NCBI GenBank assembly: GCA_963575745.1
Contig: CAUYUJ010003991.1
Coordinates: 148,501-212,500, forward strand
Origin: Prorocentrum cordatum
Lineage: Eukaryota; Sar; Dinophyceae; Prorocentrales; Prorocentraceae
Length of the DNA stretch: 64,000 bases
Direction: 5' to 3'
Shown: positions 1-10,497 of the stretch, piece after piece
Position numbering within the stretch: position 1 is the stretch's first letter
Layout: each line of letters starts with the position of its first letter
Notes under the pieces: generated by a model
Told to the model about the DNA's origin: nothing
What the model saw: the letters and a program-made list of their open reading frames with translations, nothing else
Databases searched by the model: none
Position numbers and translations under genes: made by a program

Positions 1-299
1 CTGGCCACGCCGGTTTTGCCATATATTCGGACGGGTGCGTCACGAGCAAGCTCCAGAGGATGCGGCGAGCAATCAGGAACAGTAGCCCGGCGGCCCGCGG
101 CTTAGAGTCCAGCGATTTGGCCTTGATGACGACGATCACGATTATGGCGGTGATGGTAATGATGAACGGGGCTGGTGATGTTGATGATGGAACCTCTCGC
201 TGACGTACCAGTTGAGCAAGGTGAATCACAAGCCGTGGACACGAGGTACACGACTCCTCCACGGACTACGCAGCTTCAGGAAGGCGCGGGTGGGAGCGC

Positions 300-646
300 G
301 ACGACCGCGAGAGGGGCTACGACCACCAGCGGAGGACCATGGGCATGTACGAGACCAATCACGGGTGGGCGCGCTGACGGTCGGCAACGCGTTGCAGTGG
401 CGACCACGAGGGGCGGGCCTGAGCCACATCGCGACTAAGCACGACATGGCGAACGCTTTCGCTAGCGTCCCGCATCGCCACCTGGACTACACCGCGCACC
501 AGACGCATAGGGAACAGGACGTGGACATCATGCTAACGCGCCACCGCGTCACAGCGTGCGTATTGCAGGCTTACGATGGCGCTGGCACGCATCGGAATGG
601 AGGGGGTTGTTGCGTGGGCGGTGCAGACGCGGCGGCGACGTTCTGA
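300..646 (+). pseudogene. LINE reverse-transcriptase relic
   Basis: This is a short remnant of a LINE-type reverse transcriptase. The frame open from 212 to 646 contains KHDMANAFASV (from about 437), which matches RT motif A (catalytic Asp followed by NAF) and resembles HDMSNAFAST in the larger LINE at about 49.19 kb. The residues before it (GALTVGNALQW) align loosely with the same region of that LINE (REDALAVQMRV), so the two belong to one family. Motif B and the DD-containing motif C are missing and the frame ends about 65 codons after motif A, so it cannot be functional. The family assignment rests on this motif match; extension upstream of about 300 is inference. Confidence 0.6.
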
Positions 647-649
647 CTG

Positions 650-1594
650 GCGCTTGAGACACCGACGCAAGAGTGTCGGAGAGACCTCTTTCCCACTGCG
701 ACGGTACACGTGATAATCGCAGGTTGCCTCGCTAGTTACCCGAAAGAAATGCGACCCGGGAGTGAAGGGGTGCGCCGACGACCGCAGCTGCGCCCAGATC
801 ACCCCAGATGCTCGCAGTGCAGCCCTACGGGTTGAAGTTCCAGGTCGGCATCTAGACGGCGCAGTGGGGCGGGCTGGCATTGCCCAGGGCCGCGAGAAGA
901 AAGCAGTCAGTCTCTGTTTCGTGGGTCGCGGGCCCCGGAGGTCAGCCCGAGCGCGGCGCCGCAACGAGCTCATCTCGGGAGAGGTCCAAACCATTTCGGA
1001 ATTCTCGGACCCTCGCGCAGACCTCGGGAAGCAGCGACGAGGAGATCCGAGCCCGGTGCGCCGCCATGCGAATAGGATGGCGGGGGGTGGGGACATTCTG
1101 GAAGACCTGTCAGAGTTTCTTGCGGGGGCGACTGGCGCTTCGGGCTCGCATTCTCGGGGCGGCGCCCGCTGGTCTCGAGGCGGGGGCCCCGACGGTGGAA
1201 CAGTCCAAGCGGCCCGACGCAGTCTCCACCCGATGCGATGCCGCGCCGCGCCATGGCATCGCCATATACAGACAGTTGAACACGGGGGAGGGAGGGAAAG
1301 AGCGGTGGAAGGCCACGACGGTGCGCGCCGAAGCCCTCTGGAAGCGCATCAAGGCTGCCCCTCCGAGCGTCGAGCTGCGCATCCGACGGCTTCGCCACTT
1401 TCGCGCTTTCGCCCGCCGGCCCCGGCAGCGCGTTCAGGAGCTGGCTGCAGTTTCGGAAAGGTGGCGTTCGAGAGTGCCGAAGTTCAGACCCTCCCATGGG
1501 CGCCAGCGTGCGCCCCGACCGCGGCCCCCAAGGGCCGCGCGAACCCTTGGGCTCTGCAGTTCAAGAACGAGTTGTTTCTTCTGCGTGAATTTCG

Positions 1595-1633
<39 letters not shown>

Positions 1634-2270
1634 ATTTCTTGCAGTGCGTGGGCGATGGCCGCGTGCAGGTATTTCTGGCCCCCCGCGCCCGCGAAAAGGC
1701 TTCTCGATTTCGGCGTTGCGAAGCCACGAAAACACGAGCTGGGAAGTCACCCGGCGACGCCGACGCGGCAACGCGGGGATCAGGGGCGCTTCAAGGGCGA
1801 CTTCTTGCGCTCTCTGCCGCGCGGGGAGGGGGCGGAGCGCAATCGCGTATTCAGAACCGCGGGGGGCCCTCGGATCGCGCGAGACGCGCGGGGAGGGGGG
1901 GGGGCGCGGCGATGTGAATTTCTTTACGCGGGTGACGGAGGCCAATCAATGGCCCTCGTGCCTTCCGACGTTCGCATGTCGCCGCGCAGTCATTAATCGC
2001 GGGGCGCCATCCCATCGGCCAAGAAGATGCATCGCATATCGCTCGGACTACAATCACCCCGTCGCCCCGCCGCAGCTGCTCGAGCGCCCCGGGGCGGGAT
2101 TGCAGCGAGGAGTTCGACGATCCCACATCTTCAGAAGCACATCTGCAGCAGCCACCTTCCGCCACCTCGGCCCCGCGTCGCGGGCGCAGGGCCTGCCGGA
2201 CTTCAGCGTGGAGGGCGACGCCGGCAGAGGGGGTCGCAAGGGTTCCGCGGCCGCGGCAGGCAGCTCCAGA
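650..2270. other. GC-rich segment without a recognised gene
   Basis: GC-rich sequence with many overlapping open frames on both strands, including a 591-codon frame on the plus strand. The predicted proteins are Arg/Gly/Ala-rich, show no domain, and run straight through a 35-G homopolymer, so I treat them as chance frames. Nothing else stands out here. Confidence 0.5.
1598..1632. repeat. Poly-G tract (35 G)
   Basis: An uninterrupted run of 35 guanines on the plus strand. Runs like this can form intermolecular or intramolecular G-quadruplexes and are difficult to sequence, so the exact length is uncertain. Confidence 0.95.
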
Positions 2271-2274
2271 GGCA

Positions 2275-2634
2275 AGAGCACGAACGACAAGATGCCGATG
2301 ATGCAGGGCGCCAAGAGGGCGGACCTGAGCGAGCTTGACTGCGGCGACACGGACGCGGCCAAGAGGAGGTTGCTGTTGGACCAGGCCCAGCGGCAGCGAC
2401 AGGTCGAGATCATCGAGCTGAAGACATTCATCGCGTCGTCGGGGGCGCATGTATCCAAAAGAGGCGGGAGAGGCCGCCGCGAAGCTGCCGATGCATCTGC
2501 GAAGGCAGATCTGGCGGCCAATGTTCGGAAACGATGAAGTCGCTGAGAGCAGCTCTTCGGGCGATTCATCTTCCGATTCAGACTCCTCGGGCTCTTCTTC
2601 CAATTGCGAAGAAAAAGTAGCTGGTCGCGTTTGA
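2275..2634 (+). CDS. Possible exon remnant, unknown protein
   Basis: Codons of about 2275-2537 read as a plausible globular or helical stretch (DKMPMMQGAKRADLSELD, then a Lys/Arg/Gln/Leu-rich helix around residues DAAKRRLLLDQAQRQRQ) rather than the Arg/Gly-rich text of its surroundings. In a second frame (2449-2634) the sequence continues as LPMHLRRQIWRPMFGNDE followed by a Ser/Asp-rich acidic tail ending at a stop at 2632-2634. A frameshift or an intron may join the two. No family is recognised. The start is not determined; I call it only because the composition differs from the flanking repeat-like frames. Confidence 0.25.
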
Positions 2635-2660
2635 AGTTGAACAGAAGTAACACCAGGCAG

Positions 2661-2694
2661 GCCCCATTTTAGCTAGCACCCAAGCAAAGTTTGG
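2661..2694 (+). repeat. Dispersed motif, copy 1
   Basis: Contains CCATTTTAGCT followed by CAAGCAAAGTTTGG. A closely similar string occurs at 17189-17225 (CCATATTAGTT, then AAAGCAAAGTTTGG), so this is a small dispersed sequence. Its first part also resembles part of the dinoflagellate spliced leader; see findings. Confidence 0.4.
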
Positions 2695-2997
2695 ACACCT
2701 TGGACTTTCAAAACAATGAAACTTTTGGTCTCCTCTCCCGAGCTGAATCCCCGACAAAAAATAAATTGTTTGACTCTGTGAGAAATGTAACCCAGTTGCA
2801 CCCCAGATTTGTCGCATTGACGAGATTTTGCGACTTCACTCGAGGAACGAGTGAGAAAATTCTTATTGTTCGAATTGTGGAGCATTTCGTTCTCGTTTTT
2901 CGATTTGAATTTCTACCCTTCTACAATAGTACTAGGGGGCAGCGACGGCGGCAGGGCGAGTGCGAGCGCGGATGCGCGACGCAGAAGACAGCGGGGC

Positions 2998-3192
2998 CTA
3001 CGACAACCAGCAGCACAGCGACGAAAGATCTGGCTGACGGGCGCGAGCTCGGCGGCGTGCTACGCGAGCGCGGTCGAGGGGGCGATGGTCGACAGCGAGG
3101 TGAGACGCGCGAACCAGCTGAACCGCGGGACCCTGGCAGGCGAGGCGGCCCAGCTGGCGGAGGCCACGGTGCGCAACGAAGAAGGGAGGTGA
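2998..3192 (+). CDS. Possible exon remnant, unknown protein
   Basis: The frame 2851-3192 ends in a stretch with ordinary amino-acid composition (WLTGASSAACYASAVEGAM, then VDSEVRRANQLNRGTLAGEA) before a TGA. It looks more protein-like than its neighbours, with alternating Ala/Leu and charged residues suggestive of helix. No domain or family is recognised and there is no convincing start, so this may be an exon fragment or a chance frame. Confidence 0.18.
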   Translation, partial: LRQPAAQRRKIWLTGASSAACYASAVEGAMVDSEVRRANQLNRGTLAGEAAQLAEATVRNEEGR

Positions 3193-3194
3193 AG

Positions 3195-3840
3195 CTGGCA
3201 ATGGCGCTAGGCGGCAGGCCGACATGGCATCCGCGCTGAACTCGCTGATCCAGGGGGGGGGGCGGCTACGTGCAGAGAGTGGCATTGAGGGGCCACCCCG
3301 TGAAATTGATCCACGCGGGGCCCTGGGAGCTCGGTGGGGCGACTTTCGATCGAGCGTAGAGGAGACGGCCATCGAGAGGTGCGAGGTGCGACGACGACGA
3401 CGCTCTGAGATAGTGAGCAGGCCGGGCCGCCCTTCGAGCCCAGGAAGCCCCCTTCTCCTCCTCCGCTTTCGGATGTCGCGCCTCCCTCGCGCTCCTCCCC
3501 CGCCCCTCTTCCTCCGAATGAGTTGCGCAGCTCGAGGCGAGATCGCCCGCGGAATTCGAGGCCCCCGAAGATGCCAACTTCGGCGCCGGGGACTCGTGTG
3601 ACATCTCAAGGCGCAAAGCTTCGGTCAGAGCCCAGAAGGGCTCGGGGTTTTCCGAGAAATGGAACACGGCCGACGAGGACGTGGAATTAAGGCTTCCTTC
3701 GGGCGCATGGCGGCAGCGACTGCGGCAGCTGGGCGCAGTTGCGAGCTGCGAGATGCACGGTCGCACTTCGCAGAACTGATGTTCGGGTGTAGCCCGATCC
3801 TACAGGCATTCGAGAGCTTGGGACTGACGGCGCCGCCTCC
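3195..3840. other. GC-rich segment, nothing recognised
   Basis: GC-rich sequence with short open frames on both strands and a small G run near 3256. I see no domain, repeat array or RNA gene in it. Confidence 0.4.
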
Positions 3841-3857
3841 GATGAGTTCGGTTCGAT

Positions 3858-4065
3858 TCGATGCTGATGACGGTGATGCTGATGACGCTGATGAAAATGC
3901 TGACGATGATGATGGCCATGGTCAAGATGATGCTGCTGGCGGTGGTATTGCTGATGATGGTGGTGGTGCTGGTGATGGCCATGGTCAAGATGATGCTGGT
4001 GTTGGTGGTATTGATGACGATGGTGATCATGCTTGTGGTCATGATGGTAACGACGAGCATGCCCT
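3858..4065. repeat. Degenerate GAT minisatellite
   Basis: Imperfect GATGATGGTGGT/GATGCTGATGAC repeat. A longer internal duplication is visible: GATGGCCATGGTCAAGATGATGCTG occurs at about 3911 and again at about 3975, a 63-bp period, so the array has a second-level unit. Open frames across it (His-, Met- or Asp-rich) are by-products. Confidence 0.85.
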
Positions 4066-4069
4066 TGGC

Positions 4070-4735
4070 CAAGAGCGCGGCCGAAACCTGGGCGACCACG
4101 TGCCCGCCAGGCGCTCAACCCATCTTGCCAGGGCCGCGACAAGCTGCAAACCGCGGGGGCGGGAGCCGCCCCCGACCGCCGAGCGCTGAAGCGGGAGCGG
4201 ACCTCATCCCCGTCGCACTCGTTCCAAGTACCACAGCCTCTCCTGGGGCGCGCTCTGGCCTGAATCTACAGTCGAACTCAACCGTGGTGGCGAGATGGGT
4301 TTAGAACGCCCACGACGGCGATGCTGGGGACCGTCGGCGCCAGACGACCGCCCCCCCCCCCCTCGCCACGCCGCACGGGGGCGCGCGCTCGCGCAAGACG
4401 CTGGCGCGAGGGCGCGCCTGACTCGGTCGCCCCTTCCCCTTGGCCAGCGGGTCGCGCCGACAGCTGCCGCCACCTGTGCGCGGCCTGCTCTTACGGTTTT
4501 GGGCGCCCCGCGCGGCCTGCTCTTACGCGGAGTCGCCCAGCACAGCATGAGGCCGCGGGGTACAGCCCGTGTCGCGGGCGTTACGTGCCCTCCCAGTTGC
4601 TTGCCCGTCGCGCGCCGTGGGCACTCGCCGCCTCTCTCCGACGCCGTGTAGCGGCTGCAGGCGACGCAGTCGTTTGGCGCCGCTCGTGGCTCCCAGGCCG
4701 CCAGCAGCACCGTTTCTTCGCCGACGTCGATGGTG
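4070..4735. other. GC-rich segment between GAT arrays
   Basis: GC-rich DNA with CGCGC-rich patches around 4380-4420. Open frames exist on both strands but show no family resemblance. There is a short local duplication of GGCCTGCTCTTACG at about 4481 and 4515. Confidence 0.4.
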
Positions 4736-4740
4736 ATGGC

Positions 4741-5022
<282 letters not shown>

Positions 5023-5023
5023 C

Positions 5024-5110
5024 GAGCTTGTTTTTTTATTGCTCGGACCCGTAACGCCCGTTACGGGGGGGGGTCCCCCCCCCCCCCCCGTAACGGTAAC
5101 GAGCGTACGG
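5024..5110 (+). repeat. GTAACG/poly-C element, copy 1
   Basis: Begins GAGCTTGTTTTTTTATTG directly after the GAT microsatellite, continues with the inverted repeat GTAACGCCCGTTAC (5051-5064), G and C homopolymer runs, and GTAACGGTAACG (5090-5101). An inverted copy lies at 6961-7058, again touching a GAT microsatellite. It is a dispersed element of unknown type with short internal inverted repeats and no coding capacity. Confidence 0.75.
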
Positions 5111-5171
5111 GGACGGGGGTGCGGACCCCCCCTCCGTCCAGGCAGGCATGCTGTGACGCTCACATGTGTGC

Positions 5172-5210
5172 TCAGGTTCGAGGTTCGAGGTTCGAGGTTC
5201 GAACCTCGGC
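5172..5210. repeat. GGTTCGA 7-bp tandem repeat
   Basis: Four tandem GGTTCGA heptamers ending GGTTCGAACCTCGG. Related copies recur at about 5328-5342 (CTCGAGGTTCGAGGTTCG). The unit resembles a tRNA B-box, but there is no tRNA around it. Confidence 0.85.
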
Positions 5211-5477
5211 GCAAACTCAAAATGGGTCCACGGGGCCCGACTGGGGCTCAGACGCACCAGTTTCCCGAGCCGCGTCCAGCCGCGGCGACGACGAAGGCCC
5301 TCGAGGGCCAGGATGCCTCGATCCTCGAGGTTCGAGGTTCGCATCCCTCGGCAAGAACCTTTCAACGGGTTCTGCCCTGGCTCCTCCAACTCCTTTGCCT
5401 TGCTTCTGCACTCCCTCCAGTGCTCGTGCCCTCCACCTCCTCTCACCTCCTGGGGGGAGGGGGGAGCGAGGCAGAGG

Positions 5478-5570
5478 GAGGAGGAGGAGGAGGAGGAGGA
5501 GGATGAGGAGGACGAGGAGGACGAGGACGGGGAGGAGGATGAGGAGGACGAGGAGGACGAGGATGGCAGG
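5478..5570. repeat. GAG/GAC triplet repeat
   Basis: GAGGAGGAG passing into GAGGACGAGGAC units, purine-rich on the plus strand and open as Glu/Asp. Confidence 0.9.
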
Positions 5571-5731
5571 CCCCCGGGACCATCAAAAAACGACCTGGGA
5601 TCAAAGGCTGGTCCACGAGGGCCGTCCGTGCGGTCCGAAACCCGTCTTTTGTGGGACCTGTTTGCTTCATGGGCGACCTCCAGTGGATATCTTTCGGCGG
5701 CGAGCCCAGGGGGGGAGTGAGAGGGGGCAGG

Positions 5732-5855
5732 CCTTCTCAGAAGGCGGCGGGACTTCTCAGAAGCCCTCTGGTCTTCAGAGAAGCCCGCCGTGTCTTCGGG
5801 GGAGGCTTGGACATCTTCTCAGAAGGCCGGAGGCTTTCTGAGCCTTCTCAGAAGG
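5732..5855. repeat. Cluster of CCTTCTCAGAAGG near-palindromes
   Basis: Four copies of CTTCTCAGAAG (5733-5743, 5753-5763, 5815-5825, 5844-5854) plus one variant CTTCAGAGAAG (5773-5783) within 125 bp. Each is an 11-13-bp near-perfect inverted repeat around a single central base. Function unknown; it could be a protein-binding cluster or simply a minisatellite with a palindromic unit. Confidence 0.8.
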
Positions 5856-5979
5856 CCCGCCCCCTGTCATTTCCCCCCTCGGCTCGCCGCCAAATCTTGC
5901 GGGCAGTGCCAACGGGCACTGCGCTTTAGCACTTGATCGGCGGTGTGGCGCGCCACAGGTGCCACAGAGTGATCGTCGT

Positions 5980-6262
5980 CATCCCTGTGGCGCAACCGTC
6001 GACGCAACCTATGGCGCAACCATCCCTTTGGCGCAACCTGTGGCGCAACCATCGACGCAACCTATGGCACGCCCTGAGGGCGCAACCTAAGGCGCAACGT
6101 AAGGCGCGATTTGTGGAGCGCCCTGGGTGCGCAACCTACGGCGCAAGCTATGGCACGCCCTGGGGGCGCATCGTATGGCGCAGCTTACGGCTCAACCTAT
6201 GGCGCAGGTAATTGTACGCAAGCACAACGTGTGGTGTAACGCATCGGGCAAACCATGGCGCA
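5980..6262. repeat. GGCGCAACCTAT minisatellite
   Basis: Degenerate tandem array of about 11-12-bp units (TATGGCGCAACC, TGTGGCGCAACC, ATCGACGCAACC). Longer repeats such as GCACGCCCTGRGGGCGCA (6066 and 6150) show a higher-order unit of roughly 84 bp. No gene. Confidence 0.85.
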
Positions 6263-6389
6263 ACCAGCCGGTGCACTCTCACAATACCATTATGACTACT
6301 ACCACTGTCCTCCCTCCATTCTCCCTGCGCTGGTGCAAGGGGCTGGACTGGGCGAGACCTTGTACCAGCTGGACTGGACTGCGCAAAAA

Positions 6390-6870
6390 AAGCCGTACAC
6401 AAGCTTTGTGGTGCACACTTGCCACGTGGTATACACAGGCGCCACGGTTCACACTCCCATGATGTACACAGTCGCAATGGAGTACACAGGCGCTGTGGGC
6501 TCAACAGGTCCGAGCGCTTTTTGAACCAGAAAAACCAAGATCCACAAGCAGCTCACATAATGAAAGGGCCACGGTTGGGCCCCGAGCGATCTTCTCGACT
6601 TTCGCTCCGCCGGTACCTTACAGGTGTACACACGCTTTGTGGTGTACGCTGGCATTCTGGTGCAAACACGGGGCGTTGAAACAGCAGCTGTGGTGCACGC
6701 GGGCGCCGTGGTGTGCACCAACAGTGAGATGTACAAGGGCGCTGTGGTGCACCCGCCTGTCATGATGTGCTCAGTCGCCGTGGTGCACACACATACCATT
6801 TCTGCCGCAGTTGTGGTGTACAAAGGCATCGCGGTGTACAGAGCCTGTGTAGTGTGCACAGGCACGGTCG
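6390..6870. repeat. TGGTGTACACAGGCGC minisatellite
   Basis: Degenerate tandem repeat with units like GTGGTGTACACAGGCGC spaced about 21-27 bp, in two blocks (6390-6505 and 6620-6870) either side of a short unrelated stretch. Open frames give Val/Tyr/Thr/Ala-rich repeats in all frames. Confidence 0.75.
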
Positions 6871-6960
6871 GCTTCGACGACGACGACAGCGGCGACGACG
6901 ACGACGACGACGACGAAGCCTACCGTGCCGACAGTTGTGCTGGTAATAAGTAGCAGGGCC

Positions 6961-7058
6961 CGTGCGAGGGCCCCGCCGCGCGTTACCGTTACCCCCAACT
7001 TGGGGCCGGACCCCCCCCCCCGTAACGGGCGTTACCCCCCCCAATAAAAAACAAGCTC
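6961..7058 (-). repeat. GTAACG/poly-C element, copy 2 (inverted)
   Basis: Read on the minus strand this gives GAGCTTGTTTTTTATTG, GTAACGCCCGTTACG, a G run, TCC, and GTAACGGTAACG, in the same order as 5024-5110. The plus-strand landmarks are CGTTACCGTTAC (6981-6992), CGTAACGGGCGTTAC (7021-7035) and AATAAAAAACAAGCTC (7043-7058). A GAT microsatellite begins at 7060, so both copies have the same end next to a GAT array. Confidence 0.75.
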
Positions 7059-7059
7059 T

Positions 7060-7061
7060 GC

Positions 7062-7105
<44 letters not shown>

Positions 7106-10100
7106 CAGGTGGTGATGGTGATGGTGGTGGTGGTTATCGCTGATGGCAGTGGTGTAGACGATGTGATGGTGCTGATGAAGATGATGGTTCTGGTGATGCA
7201 GATAGTAATGATGGGGGTGGTGGTGAACTTGATGACGATGATGGTGATCGCAGTGGCGATGGTGATGGTGCTGGATGGTGATGCTGATGATGATGTTGAT
7301 TGTCATTGTGATCATGGTGGTGATAGTGATGAAACTGATTGTGATGGTGATGGTGATGGTGGTTGCGATGGTCATGGTGATGATGAACATTCTGGTGGTG
7401 GTGGTGATAGTGATGGAGGTGATGGTGATGGTAATGGTGACGGTGGTGACGATTATGATGGTGGTAGTGCTCAAGATGATGCCGGTGATGATGGTGACGG
7501 TGATGATGCTGATGATCATTGTGGTGATTAGGGTGATTATGTTAGTGTAGGTGGCAGTGACGGGGATGATGATGGAAGCGGTGATGATGGTGATGATAGT
7601 GCTGATGGTGATGGTGGTGGAGATAGTGGTGGTGCTTTCGTGGTGATGCTCATGGTGGTGATGGTGATAATATTGCCCACGGTGGTTGTTAGTGATGTCG
7701 ATGGTGGTAGTGGTAGTGAAGAAGGTGATGGTGGTGGTGGTGGTGATTGCGATGAAGGTGATGAAGCTTTGATGGTGATGGCGGTGAAGGTGGTTGTGCT
7801 GACTATGGTGATGTGGTGATGTTGGTGATGCTAGTAATGAAAATGGCTGTGATAGTGACGGTGATGGTGGTGATGGTGCTGGTGGCGGTGGGATTGAGGA
7901 AGAAGGTGGTTACGATGGTGGTGGCAGTAGTTATGAAGATGATGGACATGCTGTTGGTGACGGTGATGATGGTGATCATGATGGTCGAAGCGATGGTGAC
8001 GATGATGGTGGTGAAGGCAGTGATGATTGGGGTGAGTATATGATGGTTCGTGTGATGACGATGGTCAGGGTGATGATGATGGTTACGGTGATGGTGACAG
8101 TGATGGTGATGGCGATGGTGATGATGATGTTGCCGATGATGGGGATGATGATGAGGGGGGTGTTGATGGCCAGCATGATGATGACGAGGATGCTGATGAT
8201 AATGATGGTGTTGGATGTAGTAGTGGTCATGATGGTGATGATGGTGGTGATGGTGATGGCGATAGTGTTGATGATGATGGTGGTAATGGTGGTGGTGATG
8301 GCGATGGTGGTGGTGATGATGCTGCCGATGATGGGGTTGGGGATGCGGACGGGCTGATGGTGATGATTCATTAGTTGGTTTCTATGATGGTAATGCTGCT
8401 GGTGAGTGTGATTGTGATGGTGATTGTTGTGATGGTGATGCTGATGATGCTGTCGATGCTGGGGGCGACGCTGAGGATAAGGGTGAGGTGCGAGAGAATA
8501 ATATGATGGTGCTGCGGGTAGCGATGATGGCGATGATTGTGGTGATGGTGCTGGTGGTACTGATGGTTCCGGTGATGGTGATGGTGATGGTGATGATGGT
8601 GACGGTGATGGTGGCGTCGATGGTGATGATGATGGTGATAGTGATGATGGTAGTGATGTTGCTGCTGATGATACTGATGACAATGAGGATGATGATTGGG
8701 ATGATGACTGATAATGGGATGGTTGTGATGCTTCTGCAAATCATGACGGCGATGATGATAAGTGTTGGTGTGATGATTATGATGGCAACGGTGATGATGA
8801 TAGCGATAGTGCTGATGGTGATGGTGATGGTGATTTTGCTGCTGCCGAAGGTAAGGATGATGAGGATGAGGACGAAGGTGGTGATGACGACGATAATGAT
8901 AATCCTGATGTTGATGGTGATGGTAGAATGCGGTGATGGTGATGGTGATGATGATGATGGCATGGTGATGGTGATGGTGCGGCTGATGGTGATAGAATGG
9001 TGATGTGGCTGCCAGTTATGAGGATGAGGATGGGGATGCGAATTGGTTAATGTCAGAATCGCGATGGTGAAGGTGTAAGGTGACGGTGATGATGACGCTG
9101 AACATGATACTGCTGATTGTGGTGATTGAGGTGGTCGTGACAGTGGTAGTGATGATGGTAATGATGACGACGGCGATGATGATGGTGATGATGATGGGGA
9201 GGGTAACGGTGATGGAGGTGATGCTTATGCTGATGATGGTGATAAAGACGATGATGTGGATGCTCATGTTTCATCTGATGATGGTGATGGCGATGACGAC
9301 GAGGGTGATGGTGATGATGAAGATGACGTCAACGGTGATGATGATGATGATGATGCTGATGATGATGATGATGATCATGATCATGATCATGCTGATTGTG
9401 ATTGTGATAGTAGTTGTGATTGTGATGGCGATGGAGACGATGATGATGATGATGATGATGATGTCGATGCTGGGGATGGCGATGCTGATGCTGATGATGC
9501 TGTTGATGATTACTATGGTGATGGTGTCGATGATGGCGTCGATGCTGGTGGCGATTGTGATGATGATGGTGGTAGTGATGGTGATGGTGATAATGATGCC
9601 GTTGATGGTCATGTTGATGGCGATGGTGCTGCTGGTGACTTTGATGATTGAGATAATGATGCTGTTGCTTCTGATGGCTTCTCATCTGATCATGACATTG
9701 GCGGTGTGCGGTGCTCGTGGTGATGACGATTACGATGACGATGCCGGTGGTGATGATAATGATGAGGGTGAGGAGGATGTTGATGATAGTGGTGCTGGTG
9801 ATGATGGGAGCGATGCTAATGATGATGATGACGATAATAATAATGATAATGAGGATGATGATGATGATGATGATGGTGATGTTGGTAATGGTGATGGTGA
9901 CCTCGGTAATGATGATGCCCATGCCGATGATGAGGGTGAGGATGTGCATGTAGGTGATGGTTAGACTGATCATGAATATGATGGTGATGGTGATGATGAC
10001 GATAGTGCTGAAGACAGGGATGCTGATGGTTGTGATGATTTTGATGTGGACGATGATAGATAATGGTGGTGGTGGCTGAGGGTGGTAGCGGTGAGGATGT

Positions 10101-10153
10101 CGATGGTGACGGTGTTGATGATGGTGATGTTGATGGTGTTGCTAATGATGATG

Positions 10154-10240
<87 letters not shown>

Positions 10241-10245
10241 TTGGC
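7060..10245. repeat. 3.2-kb degenerate GAT/GGT repeat tract
   Basis: Long degenerate trinucleotide-derived tract on the plus strand (GATGATGGTGATGGTG...), very poor in C on the plus strand throughout. Pure GAT sections lie at 7062-7105 and about 10145-10240. The TGA-containing phase is closed and the other two are open, giving Met/Val- and Asp/Gly-rich plus-strand frames and His- or Ile-rich minus-strand frames. I regard none as genes. Confidence 0.95.
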
Positions 10246-10497
10246 GATGATTATGGTGATTATGATTGTGATGATGGTGGTGACGGTTGCTGTGACGGCG
10301 AGGCCGAGGGGAGCGGAAGGAGAATGAGAAGGCGCGGAAGGATCTAGAACAGGGTAGTCTTGTCTGCCGGGTTGCGAGGTCAAGGTCAGGTGCATCAGCC
10401 GCAATCCAGGGCGTTACGCGGGACGATCCCTCGCCACGAAAACAAGGGGACCAGACGTGCCGAAAGGATTTCCTGGCCTCACCTTGTGTGGCCGGGC

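Noticed and set aside
762-2537. 591-codon plus-strand frame
   Set aside because: Arg/Gly-rich, runs through a 35-G homopolymer, and overlaps equally long frames on the other strand. Only its last part has protein-like texture and is listed separately.
5172-5210. tRNA or RNA polymerase III internal promoter
   Set aside because: GGTTCGA resembles a B-box, but it is a heptamer tandem repeat and there is no A-box or cloverleaf around it.
7060-10245. Acidic Asp/Gly-rich and Met/Val-rich proteins
   Set aside because: By-products of the GAT/GGT repeat; one phase is always closed by TGA and the other two always open.
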